Source: a bacterium (GTDB lineage Bacteria > Patescibacteriota > Minisyncoccia > Moranbacterales > DUUL01). From it: 17,525 bases of DNA. The notes under the pieces were generated by a model that had not been told where the DNA came from, ran no database searches, and saw only the letters and a list, made by a program, of their open reading frames with translations. The stretch covers positions 1 to 17,525 of the forward strand of contig DAOWHU010000031.1 of assembly GCA_030641245.1 (NCBI GenBank), in the 5' to 3' direction. Shown one piece after another: positions 1 through 5,960 of the stretch (its first letter is position 1; each line of letters begins with the position of its first letter). A program made the translations under genes and the position numbers.

Positions 1-1095
1 AAGTTTTTCATTGTCATTTTCTAGTTTTTTGGCTGAAAGTTTTTCAACAACTTCTCTTAATTCTTGCTTGGTGACAAGCTTCGCTCCATTCCCTCCTTCT
101 TTAATTTTAGCTAAATGTCTTTTTTCTCCAGCGACATACCCAAAATTTACAATTTTCAACCCCTCAATATTTTTATATTTTTCAAATTCTTCCCAAAAAG
201 CTTTTTCTAGCTCTTTTTTCTCTTTTTTAAGCTGCTTATTCTCATCTTTTTCCATCTCCTCATCGGTAAAAGAATTCTTTAAAAGGTTTTCAAGCTCCTC
301 CAGAGTCACTTCTTTTTTCTCTTTGGCGTTAACAAACTCATGAGCATCATTTTCCGTATTGTAAAGATGGGTTCGATAAACAGAAATTGTAGCTTTTTTT
401 TTCTGCAAATCATAATCCAAAATTGTAACTTCTGACCCATCTGAAGAATTTATGTAAACAACTCCTTTCTTATATTTCTCGAAAAATTCCTTCTCGGCCT
501 CGAATGCTTCCGACTCCCCTTTTTCTTTCAGACTAATTTCCGTTTTATCCGCACCAATACTCTCCACAGTTTCCCCTGAAGATGTTTTTTCCTTATTTTC
601 TGGATCATTTTGATATTTATTCATAGCCTTCAAAAGCGACTTAGCGTGCATATCACTTTTCAAAATTTCCGAAATTTCTTTGCTTATGTTCTTTGGGTTT
701 TCTTCGCCTATTTTAATCCGCCCTTCTTCTATTCTTTTTTCCAGAAAGCTCACTAATTTTGGTTTAAGTTCTGTTTCGGCCATCTCAAGATACTTCTGAT
801 ATTTTTTATTTCCCCTTTTCACTTCATCTGATTTTTTACTTTTTTCATAAAACAAGGCATAGGCATCTAAAACTCCATCAGGCAGAAACTGATCCGCCCA
901 TTCTTGAGCCCTTTCTTTTTCAGGACCTCTCTCTTTTTTTTCTGTCTGGCTATTGTCATTAAGCCCTTCTTTTTTACCAATCGAAGCTAATTCATTGTTC
1001 CAACCTGCCATCGCATTAACACTCAGCTGATTTTTTAAATCAACTTCTTCCTTCCCATTAGTTTTTCTCATTCTCTCAATACTATTCCCTTCCAT
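1..1095 (-). CDS. Charged hypothetical protein with two related C-terminal repeat units, 3' end outside the window
   Basis: The frame is open for 365 codons from the ATG at 1095 to the window edge without a stop, so the C-terminus is missing. I do not recognise a named family. The N-terminal 200 residues are very rich in Lys and Glu, with no signal peptide or membrane segment, and look helical or partly disordered. Two units follow with the same layout. Each opens with a near-identical helix (residues about 202-209 EKEFFEKYKK-like; 302-309 EEFEKYKN-like), then a short beta-rich stretch (GVVYINSSDGSEVTILDYD; GLKIVNFGYVAGEKRHLAKI), then a helix (VTLEELENLL at 263-272; VTKQELREVVEKL at 341-353). 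More units may lie beyond the edge. The protein is probably cytoplasmic and of unknown role. The start codon lacks a Shine-Dalgarno and is preceded by an A/T-only leader, as for most genes here. That it is real coding sequence is well supported by the long open frame; function is unknown. Confidence 0.75.
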   Translation of the reverse strand, partial: MEGNSIERMRKTNGKEEVDLKNQLSVNAMAGWNNELASIGKKEGLNDNSQTEKKERGPEKERAQEWADQFLPDGVLDAYALFYEKSKKSDEVKRGNKKYQKYLEMAETELKPKLVSFLEKRIEEGRIKIGEENPKNISKEISEILKSDMHAKSLLKAMNKYQNDPENKEKTSSGETVESIGADKTEISLKEKGESEAFEAEKEFFEKYKKGVVYINSSDGSEVTILDYDLQKKKATISVYRTHLYNTENDAHEFVNAKEKKEVTLEELENLLKNSFTDEEMEKDENKQLKKEKKELEKAFWEEFEKYKNIEGLKIVNFGYVAGEKRHLAKIKEGGNGAKLVTKQELREVVEKLSAKKLENDNEKL

Positions 1096-1229
1096 TATTT
1101 TTATTTTAATATTGTGTTTTTTCTTTTAAACAAAGACCCGTCAAAGAAATTCGCTTTGTTTTTAAACTTTTATTTTTCAGCTTGTCGCTTTTTCTTGAGA
1201 AAAATCCTATTTTTCTTTCTGCTAAAATT

Positions 1230-1257
1230 ATTTTAACACACAAAATAAGAACCGCAA
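1230..1257 (-). promoter_or_regulatory. Candidate promoter for the charged hypothetical gene
   Basis: Read on the minus strand, a -35 like TTGCGG (1257-1252) is separated by 16 bases from a -10 like TAAAAT (1235-1230). This would give a leader of about 125 nt before the ATG at 1095. The match is moderate and the region is AT-rich, so chance -10 matches are common. Confidence 0.35.
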
Positions 1258-1313
1258 AACTAATCTGTCAAGATTTTTTATCATTCAAGTTTTTTCGCTT
1301 AACCGTGCCCGTT

Positions 1314-1338
1314 AAAAAGATATTCGAAATATCTTTTT
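1314..1338. terminator. AT-only palindromic hairpin: backup terminator or operator
   Basis: A perfect 11-bp inverted repeat (AAAAAGATATT at 1314-1324, AATATCTTTTT at 1328-1338) surrounds a 3-nt CGA centre. The stem has one G-C pair per arm and ends in five T residues on either strand. It lies just beyond the strong hup terminator and about 60 bp upstream of the candidate promoter of the leftward gene. It could be a second, bidirectional terminator or a protein-binding palindrome. The symmetry is seen directly; the role is inference. Confidence 0.4.
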
Positions 1339-1364
1339 GTTCAATTTTTATTTTCTCAAACAAA

Positions 1365-1394
1365 AGAAGACTCCCTAGGGAAAGGGAGTCTTCT
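1365..1394 (-). terminator. Intrinsic terminator of hup
   Basis: A perfect 12-bp stem (AGAAGACTCCCT at 1365-1376 with AGGGAGTCTTCT at 1383-1394) encloses a 6-nt loop. On the minus strand it is followed by TTTTGTTTG. It sits about 30 nt downstream of the HU stop codon. Only the minus-strand side has the T tract, so it reads as a terminator of hup. Confidence 0.85.
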
Positions 1395-1426
1395 CAAACT
1401 TATCGGAAATAATTCCCAAAGTTTAG

Positions 1427-1702
1427 TTATTTTTTGATAGCCTCTTTCAAAGTTTTTCCAGCTTTGAATTTAGGTACAGTAGTAGCAGCGATTTGGATTT
1501 TTTCCTTAGTTAGAGGATTAACACCCGCTCGAGCTGCTCGATCAGAAGTAGAAAAAGTTCCGAAGCCTGTGAAAGCAACTGTTCCTCGTCCTACCAAAGT
1601 ATCGGTGATCACGTCTAAGATTGTATTAACAACGTTATCAGTATCTTTCTTGCTAAGCTCCGTCTTAGAAGCAACTACGTCGATTAGTTCTTTTTTGTTC
1701 AT
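1427..1702 (-). CDS. hup: DNA-binding protein HU
   Basis: This is a histone-like nucleoid protein that binds and bends DNA as a dimer in the cytoplasm. The 91-residue length is exactly that of the HU/IHF family. The N-terminal helices (MNKKELIDVVASKTELSKKD) are typical. The conserved core GFGTF is at residues 46-50, and the DNA-clasping arm reads RAARAGVNPLTKEKI (55-69), with the intercalating proline at position 63. The C-terminus PKFKAGKTLKEAI is canonical. It ends in TAA. It appears to be transcribed alone: a strong terminator follows and 264 bp separate it from rny upstream. It has the only strong Shine-Dalgarno in the window, which fits high expression. Identification is very secure; whether it is HU or IHF-like cannot be settled from sequence alone, but a single homodimeric HU is usual in small genomes. 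Confidence 0.97.
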   Translation of the reverse strand: MNKKELIDVVASKTELSKKDTDNVVNTILDVITDTLVGRGTVAFTGFGTFSTSDRAARAGVNPLTKEKIQIAATTVPKFKAGKTLKEAIKK

Positions 1703-1966
1703 GTTGTCACCTCCCTGCTACTCTTCATTAATTTATTTTAATTTTTAGCAATTTTTGTTCTTATCAGAATATTAGCTTTATTACGTTTTTCAGAATTTAT
1801 AACCACAAGTTCAGTTTCAAGACGGTATCCAAGAATGGCTCTTATTTACCAACTACCCCATTCTAATACACTTTCTAGAAACAATGCAAGCTTTTTTGCT
1901 TATTTATCTACTTTTAGCGACTTCTCCCTTCCAGCTTGACTTTTCAAAAACCTTCGTTTTTTGGCT
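1703..1966. other. Intergenic region upstream of hup
   Basis: This non-coding stretch of 264 bp lies between the rny stop and the hup start. It must hold the hup promoter, but no -35/-10 pair stands out. It contains a two-part hairpin at 1824-1850: GGTA pairs with TACC and AAGA with TCTT, separated by a symmetric 3x3 internal loop, with a 5-nt apex. A weak AT stem near 1943-1960, AAAAAC against GTTTTT, could be a poor terminator for rny. No convincing T-tailed terminator was seen. Confidence 0.4.
1707..1715 (-). promoter_or_regulatory. Strong Shine-Dalgarno of hup
   Basis: On the minus strand GGGAGGTGA lies four bases before the ATG at 1702. It matches the anti-Shine-Dalgarno tail of 16S rRNA over at least seven bases and fixes the HU start. 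It stands out because almost every other gene in the window has an A/T-only leader. Confidence 0.85.
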
Positions 1967-3508
1967 TTATCTAGCGTATTCCACCGATCGAACTTCTCTC
2001 AAAACGTTCACTTTTATTTCTCCGGGATAATTCAAATCTTCTTCAATTTTAGTAGCAATTTGCTTGGCTAATTTTAGCGCTTTTAGATCATCTACTTTTT
2101 CAGAATTAACAAAAACTCGAATTTCCCGTCCCGCTTGAATAGCATAGCATTTCTCAATCTCGCTAAATGACATCACTAGAGATTCTAATTCTTCTAATCT
2201 TTTCAAATATTTTTCTAGAGTGTCTTTCCGTGCTCCTGGTCGAGAAGCACTCAGAGCATCGGCGGCGGCTATTAACAAGCCAACTCCATCCTTAAAAGGA
2301 TAGTCCTCGTGATGAGATTTCATAGCATCGATAATTTCCTCAGACTGATTGAATTTTCTCAAGATGTTTATTCCCAATTCTACGTGAGTACCTTGAATTT
2401 CATGATCAACAGCCTTGCCAATATCATGGAACAATCCAGCCTTCTTGGCTAAATTAACATCTAGCCCCAATTCACCCGCAAGCGCTCCCGCTAAGTGGGC
2501 AACCTCTAAAGAGTGCAACAAAACGTTTTGTCCATAACTAGTTCGATACCGCAGTTTTCCCAAAAGATGGGTCAAGCTAGAATCAACTCCGGTCAAACCA
2601 ACATCATAAACGGCCGCTTCTCCGGCTTCTTTAATTTTTTTATTAATTTCTTTTTTGGCATTCTCAACCGCTTCTTCAATTTTAGTAGGATGAATTCGAC
2701 CATCCTTAATCAAAGCATTAATAGCATTTTTAGCAATTTCTCGTCGCATCGGATCGAAGCTGGAAATGACAATCGCCTCGGGAGTATCGTCAACAATAAT
2801 TTCTACTCCGATTAAATTTTCCAAAGCTTTAATGTTCCGCCCTTCTCTTCCAATGATTCGTCCCTTGACTTCGTCACTTGGAATACTTAACGTAGAAGCA
2901 GTAGTATCCACCACCTGAGATCCAGCATACCGTTGCATAACCTCAGTCATAATATTCTTAGCCTCTTCCTCAATTTGCTCCTTTTTAGACTTTTCTAATT
3001 CCGCAATGGCTTTTACTAATTCATCTTTATTTTCTTTTTCGGCAATTTTAAGCAATTCTCTTTTAGCACCCTCCTTTTTTAGTTTGGCTACTTTTTCCAA
3101 TTCCGTTTCCCGCTGTTTCTTGATTTGCAAAATTCCCTCTCTGATCTTACCAATTTCTTGAGCCTTTTGTTTAATATGATGCTTCTCTTTTTCTAACTGA
3201 GAGCTCTTGTTATTTAACTTATTTTCTTTTTCATTAAGACGTCGATCAACCTGTCTTAATTCCTCTCTCCTCTTTTTCTCCTCTTTTTTAACTTCTTCGA
3301 GACCTTTCACCGCTTTATCTTTAGCGTCTAAAAGCAATTCTCGCGCTTCTGCCTTAGCGTCTTCTAATTTCTTTGTCACTTTAGATTCGGCTGTATCGAG
3401 CTGATAACGTGCATAAAATTTTCTAGCCGTAAAGCCCGCTCCAGACCCAAAAACAAAGGTCAAAATTCCAATTAATAACGAGTTCATAATAATTACATAA
3501 CCAAACAT
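1967..3508 (-). CDS. rny: Ribonuclease Y
   Basis: RNase Y is a membrane-anchored endoribonuclease that starts mRNA decay in many bacteria lacking RNase E. The domain order is complete. There is an N-terminal membrane segment (about residues 9-27), then a long Lys/Glu coiled coil (about 40-195). The KH RNA-binding domain is at about 205-270, with its GxxG-type loop GRIIGREGRN at 216-225. The HD hydrolase domain has H332, H361-D362 (HDIGKAVDHE) and D416 in AAADALS. The conserved C-terminus (YPGEIKVNVLREVRSVEYAR) is intact. At 513 residues it has family-typical length. The first ATG is at 3508, but the ATG at 3487 gives MNSLLIGIL, closer to the family's usual N-terminus. Neither start has a Shine-Dalgarno. 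It lies 190 bp downstream of nusB with no terminator between, so it may be read from the rpmF-nusB promoter, from its own, or from both. Confidence 0.96.
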   Translation of the reverse strand: MFGYVIIMNSLLIGILTFVFGSGAGFTARKFYARYQLDTAESKVTKKLEDAKAEARELLLDAKDKAVKGLEEVKKEEKKRREELRQVDRRLNEKENKLNNKSSQLEKEKHHIKQKAQEIGKIREGILQIKKQRETELEKVAKLKKEGAKRELLKIAEKENKDELVKAIAELEKSKKEQIEEEAKNIMTEVMQRYAGSQVVDTTASTLSIPSDEVKGRIIGREGRNIKALENLIGVEIIVDDTPEAIVISSFDPMRREIAKNAINALIKDGRIHPTKIEEAVENAKKEINKKIKEAGEAAVYDVGLTGVDSSLTHLLGKLRYRTSYGQNVLLHSLEVAHLAGALAGELGLDVNLAKKAGLFHDIGKAVDHEIQGTHVELGINILRKFNQSEEIIDAMKSHHEDYPFKDGVGLLIAAADALSASRPGARKDTLEKYLKRLEELESLVMSFSEIEKCYAIQAGREIRVFVNSEKVDDLKALKLAKQIATKIEEDLNYPGEIKVNVLREVRSVEYAR

Positions 3509-3616
3509 CCCAAAAAGAAGACTTTACTCAGACTTTTTCAAAATTATTTTTTACTCTTTTGAATAGTTTTTTTATATGAAAACATTCTAGTTCCTTTTTG
3601 TAATGATTGATTTTTT

Positions 3617-3637
3617 AGAGACTGTTTCTGAGTCCCT
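3617..3637 (-). other. Hairpin in the nusB-rny intergenic leader
   Basis: In minus-strand RNA, AGGGACU (3637-3631) pairs with AGUCUCU (3623-3617) over 7 bp around a 7-nt loop. One pair is G-U, which would be an A-C mismatch on the other strand. It is followed by A residues rather than U, so it is not a standard terminator. It would lie in the 5' leader of rny. The surrounding 3509-3698 is non-coding. Confidence 0.3.
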
Positions 3638-3698
3638 TTTAAAACACTGTTTATAGTTTATACTCTATCTAAAATTAAATATTTCTAAAAACACATAA

Positions 3699-4241
3699 CT
3701 ACTTTTTCGGTTTTGTGTTTTTTTCTTTATTCAAGTCTTTTTCGACTTTTTTATCGCTGGTCTTTTTACTCTTCTCCTTTTTATCAACTTCCTTATTTTT
3801 AGAAGAATCATTTTTCATCGGCTCTCCTAATTCCCGGTAAACAGTCCCCAGAACTCCATTGATAAACTTTCCGGAACTTTCCCCTCCATAAGCCTTAGCC
3901 AATTCAATCGCTTCGTTAATAGCAACTTTCGGCGGAACCTCTTCGTAGTTCCCAAACATCAATTCATAAACTCCCAGTCTTAAAACATTTCTATCGACAA
4001 TAGTGATTTGATTTAAGGGCCACTCAGGAGCACATTTCTCAATAATTGGATCGATGGTCTCTTGTTTTTTTAAAACCCCCTTCATTAATTCTTGCACAAA
4101 ATCATCACTAACCAGCTTTGGAGCAAACTCTTTAATGTTGTCCTTGACTATTTCCTCAATATTTCTAGTCTTAGTTTCATTAAAATCCCATTCATACAGA
4201 CTCTTTAATACTATCGCTCTAGCTAAATGACGATTTCCCAT
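3699..4241 (-). CDS. nusB: Transcription antitermination factor NusB
   Basis: NusB is an all-helical RNA-binding protein. With NusE (S10) it binds the boxA of rRNA leaders and supports antitermination. The family signatures are clear: the N-terminal helix RHLARAIVLKSLYEWDF (4-20), VDRNVLRLGVYELMF (82-96), and PPKVAINEAIELAKAYGGESSGKFINGVLGTVY split across 103-135. The family core is about 140 residues. This protein has 40 more (141-180) of low complexity, 16 of them Lys, which should be disordered and may add nonspecific RNA affinity. It starts 15 nt after the L32 stop codon, so the two genes form an operon driven by the promoter at 4520-4548. The ATG has no Shine-Dalgarno. Coupling a ribosomal protein with a rRNA-antitermination factor makes regulatory sense. 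Confidence 0.95.
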   Translation of the reverse strand: MGNRHLARAIVLKSLYEWDFNETKTRNIEEIVKDNIKEFAPKLVSDDFVQELMKGVLKKQETIDPIIEKCAPEWPLNQITIVDRNVLRLGVYELMFGNYEEVPPKVAINEAIELAKAYGGESSGKFINGVLGTVYRELGEPMKNDSSKNKEVDKKEKSKKTSDKKVEKDLNKEKNTKPKK

Positions 4242-4256
4242 TTTTTAAATTAACTA

Positions 4257-4460
4257 TTACTTGCTTCTACTTTTTTTTAGGTCAACTCCTGGAATTACTT
4301 GCTTGCCCTTATAGAAACCACAATGGGCACAAGCTCGATGAGGCATTGTAGGCATACTACAATTTGAACATTTTACTACTTGTTGAGCTTCCAGTTTTCT
4401 TTGACCACCTCTTCTTCTATCTCTACGACTCTTATTGTGTCGTTGTTTTGGTACTGCCAT
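4257..4460 (-). CDS. rpmF: 50S ribosomal protein L32
   Basis: This is a small zinc-ribbon protein of the large ribosomal subunit. The chosen start at 4460 gives 67 residues beginning MAVPKQRHNKSRRDRRRGG, the canonical L32 N-terminus. An in-frame ATG at 4505 would add 15 non-conserved hydrophobic residues and lies just past the predicted transcription start, so I reject it. The zinc ligands are C31, C34, C44 and C47 (CSNC and CAHC); this is the zinc-binding rather than the cysteine-free form of L32. It is the first gene of an operon with nusB, under the promoter at 4520-4548. The leader of about 50 nt has no Shine-Dalgarno next to the ATG. Confidence 0.96.
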   Translation of the reverse strand: MAVPKQRHNKSRRDRRRGGQRKLEAQQVVKCSNCSMPTMPHRACAHCGFYKGKQVIPGVDLKKSRSK

Positions 4461-4519
4461 AATACGCTTTAATAACAATAAAATGCTCTCTAGGATTATT
4501 CCCAATCAGAACAGTTTCT

Positions 4520-4548
4520 AATATAGCAGAAAAAATAATCACACACAA
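4520..4548 (-). promoter_or_regulatory. Promoter of rpmF-nusB
   Basis: On the minus strand a -35 TTGTGT (4548-4543) and a -10 TATATT (4525-4520) are separated by exactly 17 bases. The predicted transcription start is near 4512, about 50 nt before the L32 ATG. This is among the best sigma-70 type matches in the window. Confidence 0.75.
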
Positions 4549-4624
4549 TAGAGAACGCCCTTTAAACAAGCTTTTTGGAGATTACTTTTTTATAATCGAA
4601 AGTCCCCGCCGCCGCCTTAAATTT

Positions 4625-5190
4625 TTATTTATACCGCAAAGCTTCCAACGCATTCAACTTAGCCGCTCGTCTGGCTGGATAAAAACCGGTTACTAGCCCC
4701 ACTAAAGTTGAGAAGATAACAATAAAAATAGCGAACCAAGTCGGGAAATAAAATAGCCCTACAGTCAATCCGCCAAAATTCTTAGCCAACACATTAATTG
4801 CAAAATTCAAAATTTTACTCATCAAAAACCCGATAATGAGACCTACTACTACTCCCATGAAACCAATTATCATTGATTCAGTTAAAAACATTTTCCAAAT
4901 ATCAAACTTAGAAGCCCCCAAAGCTTTCATCGTTCCAATTTCCTGGGTTCTTTCTAGCAAAGCAATCGTCATAGTATTGAACATACCAATTGCACTAACA
5001 ATCAAGACTACTGCCTCAAAGAGAACCAAGATCACATTAACAACTTTAAAAACCTGCTTAGCCTGGTCAACTAGCTCAGAAACCAAACTGACATAAAACC
5101 CTTTTTCAATAATTTTATTTCTAACAATAGAAACTTCAGCGTTGGAGGCTGTTTTAACTTTTATTTTGCTATACTCAGGGATGTTTATTC
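4625..5190 (-). pseudogene. Permease remnant of a MacB/FtsX-type ABC transporter (C-terminal half)
   Basis: The surviving frame reads LNRLVGGINIPEYSKIKVK onward to the stop at 4625 and matches only the last part of a MacB-type permease. What remains is the end of the extracytoplasmic domain (KTASNAEVSIVRNKIIEKGF), then three membrane segments. The first contains VLIVSAIGMFNTMTIALLERT, followed by the family hallmark cytoplasmic loop QEIGTMKALGAS, and the C-terminus ends in YPARRAAKLNALEALRYK. About 185 codons remain of the roughly 400 usual for the family. The first membrane helix and most of the periplasmic domain are absent. The frame is fused directly, in a different register, to the end of the ATPase gene near 5185-5215, which implies a deletion of roughly 0.6-0.7 kb. 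The internal ATG at 5086 could start a 153-residue product, but it would be a fragment. Its own stretch is otherwise undamaged, so the deletion may be fairly recent. Confidence 0.85.
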
Positions 5191-5823
5191 CCCCAACTAG
5201 CCTGTTCAGCGTTGTGAGTTATCATTATAACCGTTTTTCCTTCTTCTGTATTTAGCTTGCTTAAAATTTCCATAACATTATTAGAGGAAACAAAATCTAA
5301 ATTTCCCACCGGCTCATCCGCTAAAATAATCCGAGGATCATTCACAATCGCCCGAGCAATACCAATTCGTTGCTGTTGCCTACCAGACAACTCCGAAGGA
5401 ATCTTTTTAGCATGTTCCCCTAATTTCCAGCCTTTCCAAAATCTTCAAAGAACGCTGATCTCTTGCTCTTTTTCTTTTGTTTATAAAAATTTGAGGCAAA
5501 GCTACATTATCTAAAACGTTCAAAGTCTAAATAAGGTTGTAGGATTGAAAAATCATCCCAATTTCTTTACGATGATATTCGACTCTTTCTTTTTCTTTGA
5601 GCTTTAGAATATCCCTAGATTTAACTAAGACAGATCCTTTCTCCGGTAACTCCAATCCCGCAATAATGTTCAACAAGCTCGATTTTCCACAACCAGAGGG
5701 ACCCAAAATGATCGCAAAATCACCTTCGTCGATATCAACATCATGCAACGCTTGAAAAGCGTTGGACACCCCTAAATTGTAAGTTAAATTTAAGCCTTTT
5801 AAGGATATTAATTTTTTAGCCAT
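5178..5823 (-). pseudogene. ATPase remnant of a MacB/LolD-type ABC transporter
   Basis: The ancestral protein powered export or lipoprotein-release type work by hydrolysing ATP at the inner membrane. The best start is the ATG at 5823 (MAKKLISLKGLNLTY), downstream of the predicted transcription start. Walker A GPSGCGKSS is intact and the Q-loop reads FQSYNL. Straight after LI there is an in-frame TAG at 5529-5527, with homology continuing in the same frame (TLNVLDNVALPQIF). A frame slip follows at about 5421-5417 (ATT A GGGG). The third segment has the signature LSGRQQQR in place of LSGGQ, an intact Walker B region (IILADEPVGNLD) and the H-loop THN. It then loses its last 10-20 residues at the fusion to the permease remnant. 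Three independent lesions plus the fusion make a functional product very unlikely. TAG is used as the normal stop for rny, nusB, virB4 and others here, so recoding is not a good explanation. Confidence 0.9.
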
Positions 5824-5859
5824 TTTGTTTTTTTTATTTTGAATCCAAAGCCTATCCAC

Positions 5860-5887
5860 ATTATAAACGGTTTAACCAAAAAAACAA
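5860..5887 (-). promoter_or_regulatory. Promoter of the ABC transporter remnant
   Basis: On the minus strand a -35 TTGTTT (5887-5882) and a perfect -10 TATAAT (5865-5860) are separated by 16 bases. Transcription would begin near 5853, giving a leader of about 30 nt that rules out the farther upstream ATG at 5859. The promoter appears undamaged although the genes it serves are broken. Confidence 0.65.
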
Positions 5888-5895
5888 TCAAAAAA

Positions 5896-5924
5896 TTTAC
5901 AAAAGTATTTTAAAAAACTATACT
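5896..5924 (+). promoter_or_regulatory. Promoter of the glycan cassette
   Basis: A -35 TTTACA (5896-5901) and a -10 TATACT (5919-5924) are separated by 17 bases. The predicted start is near 5931, 30 nt before the glycosyltransferase ATG. A second TATAAT at 5940-5945 lacks a good -35 and would leave under 10 nt of leader. The promoter is back to back with the minus-strand promoter at 5860-5887; the two -35 boxes are only 8 bp apart. Confidence 0.65.
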
Positions 5925-5960
5925 AGCAATACAGAACTATATAATCCGCTAAACAACAAT

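Larger units (their letters stand above)
1096..1364. other. Intergenic region between the charged hypothetical gene and the hup terminator
   Basis: This AT-rich, non-coding stretch carries the likely promoter of the leftward hypothetical gene (1230-1257) and an AT-only hairpin (1314-1338). It also contains a weak inverted repeat, AAACAAAG at 1128-1135 against CTTTGTTT at 1154-1161. That repeat would lie in the 5' leader of the hypothetical gene and has a long 18-nt loop. A plus-strand open frame of 76 codons runs through it and through the hup terminator; it is biased in composition and I do not call it a gene. Confidence 0.6.

Noticed and set aside
1182..1412. Plus-strand open frame of 76 codons between the hypothetical gene and hup
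   Set aside because: It runs through the AT palindrome and the hup terminator, has biased composition, no promoter or ribosome site, and overlaps regulatory features of the minus strand.
1434..1748. Plus-strand frame of 104 codons opposite hup
   Set aside because: It is the antisense shadow of the clearly identified HU gene, and no family is recognisable.
4461..4505. Longer L32 start adding 15 residues
   Set aside because: The added residues are hydrophobic and unlike L32, and the ATG at 4460 gives the canonical MAVPK start.
5527..5529. TAG as a recoded sense codon in the ABC ATPase
   Set aside because: TAG ends rny, nusB, virB4, the 849-residue and propeller genes normally, and the same locus has a frameshift and a deletion, so simple gene death explains it better.
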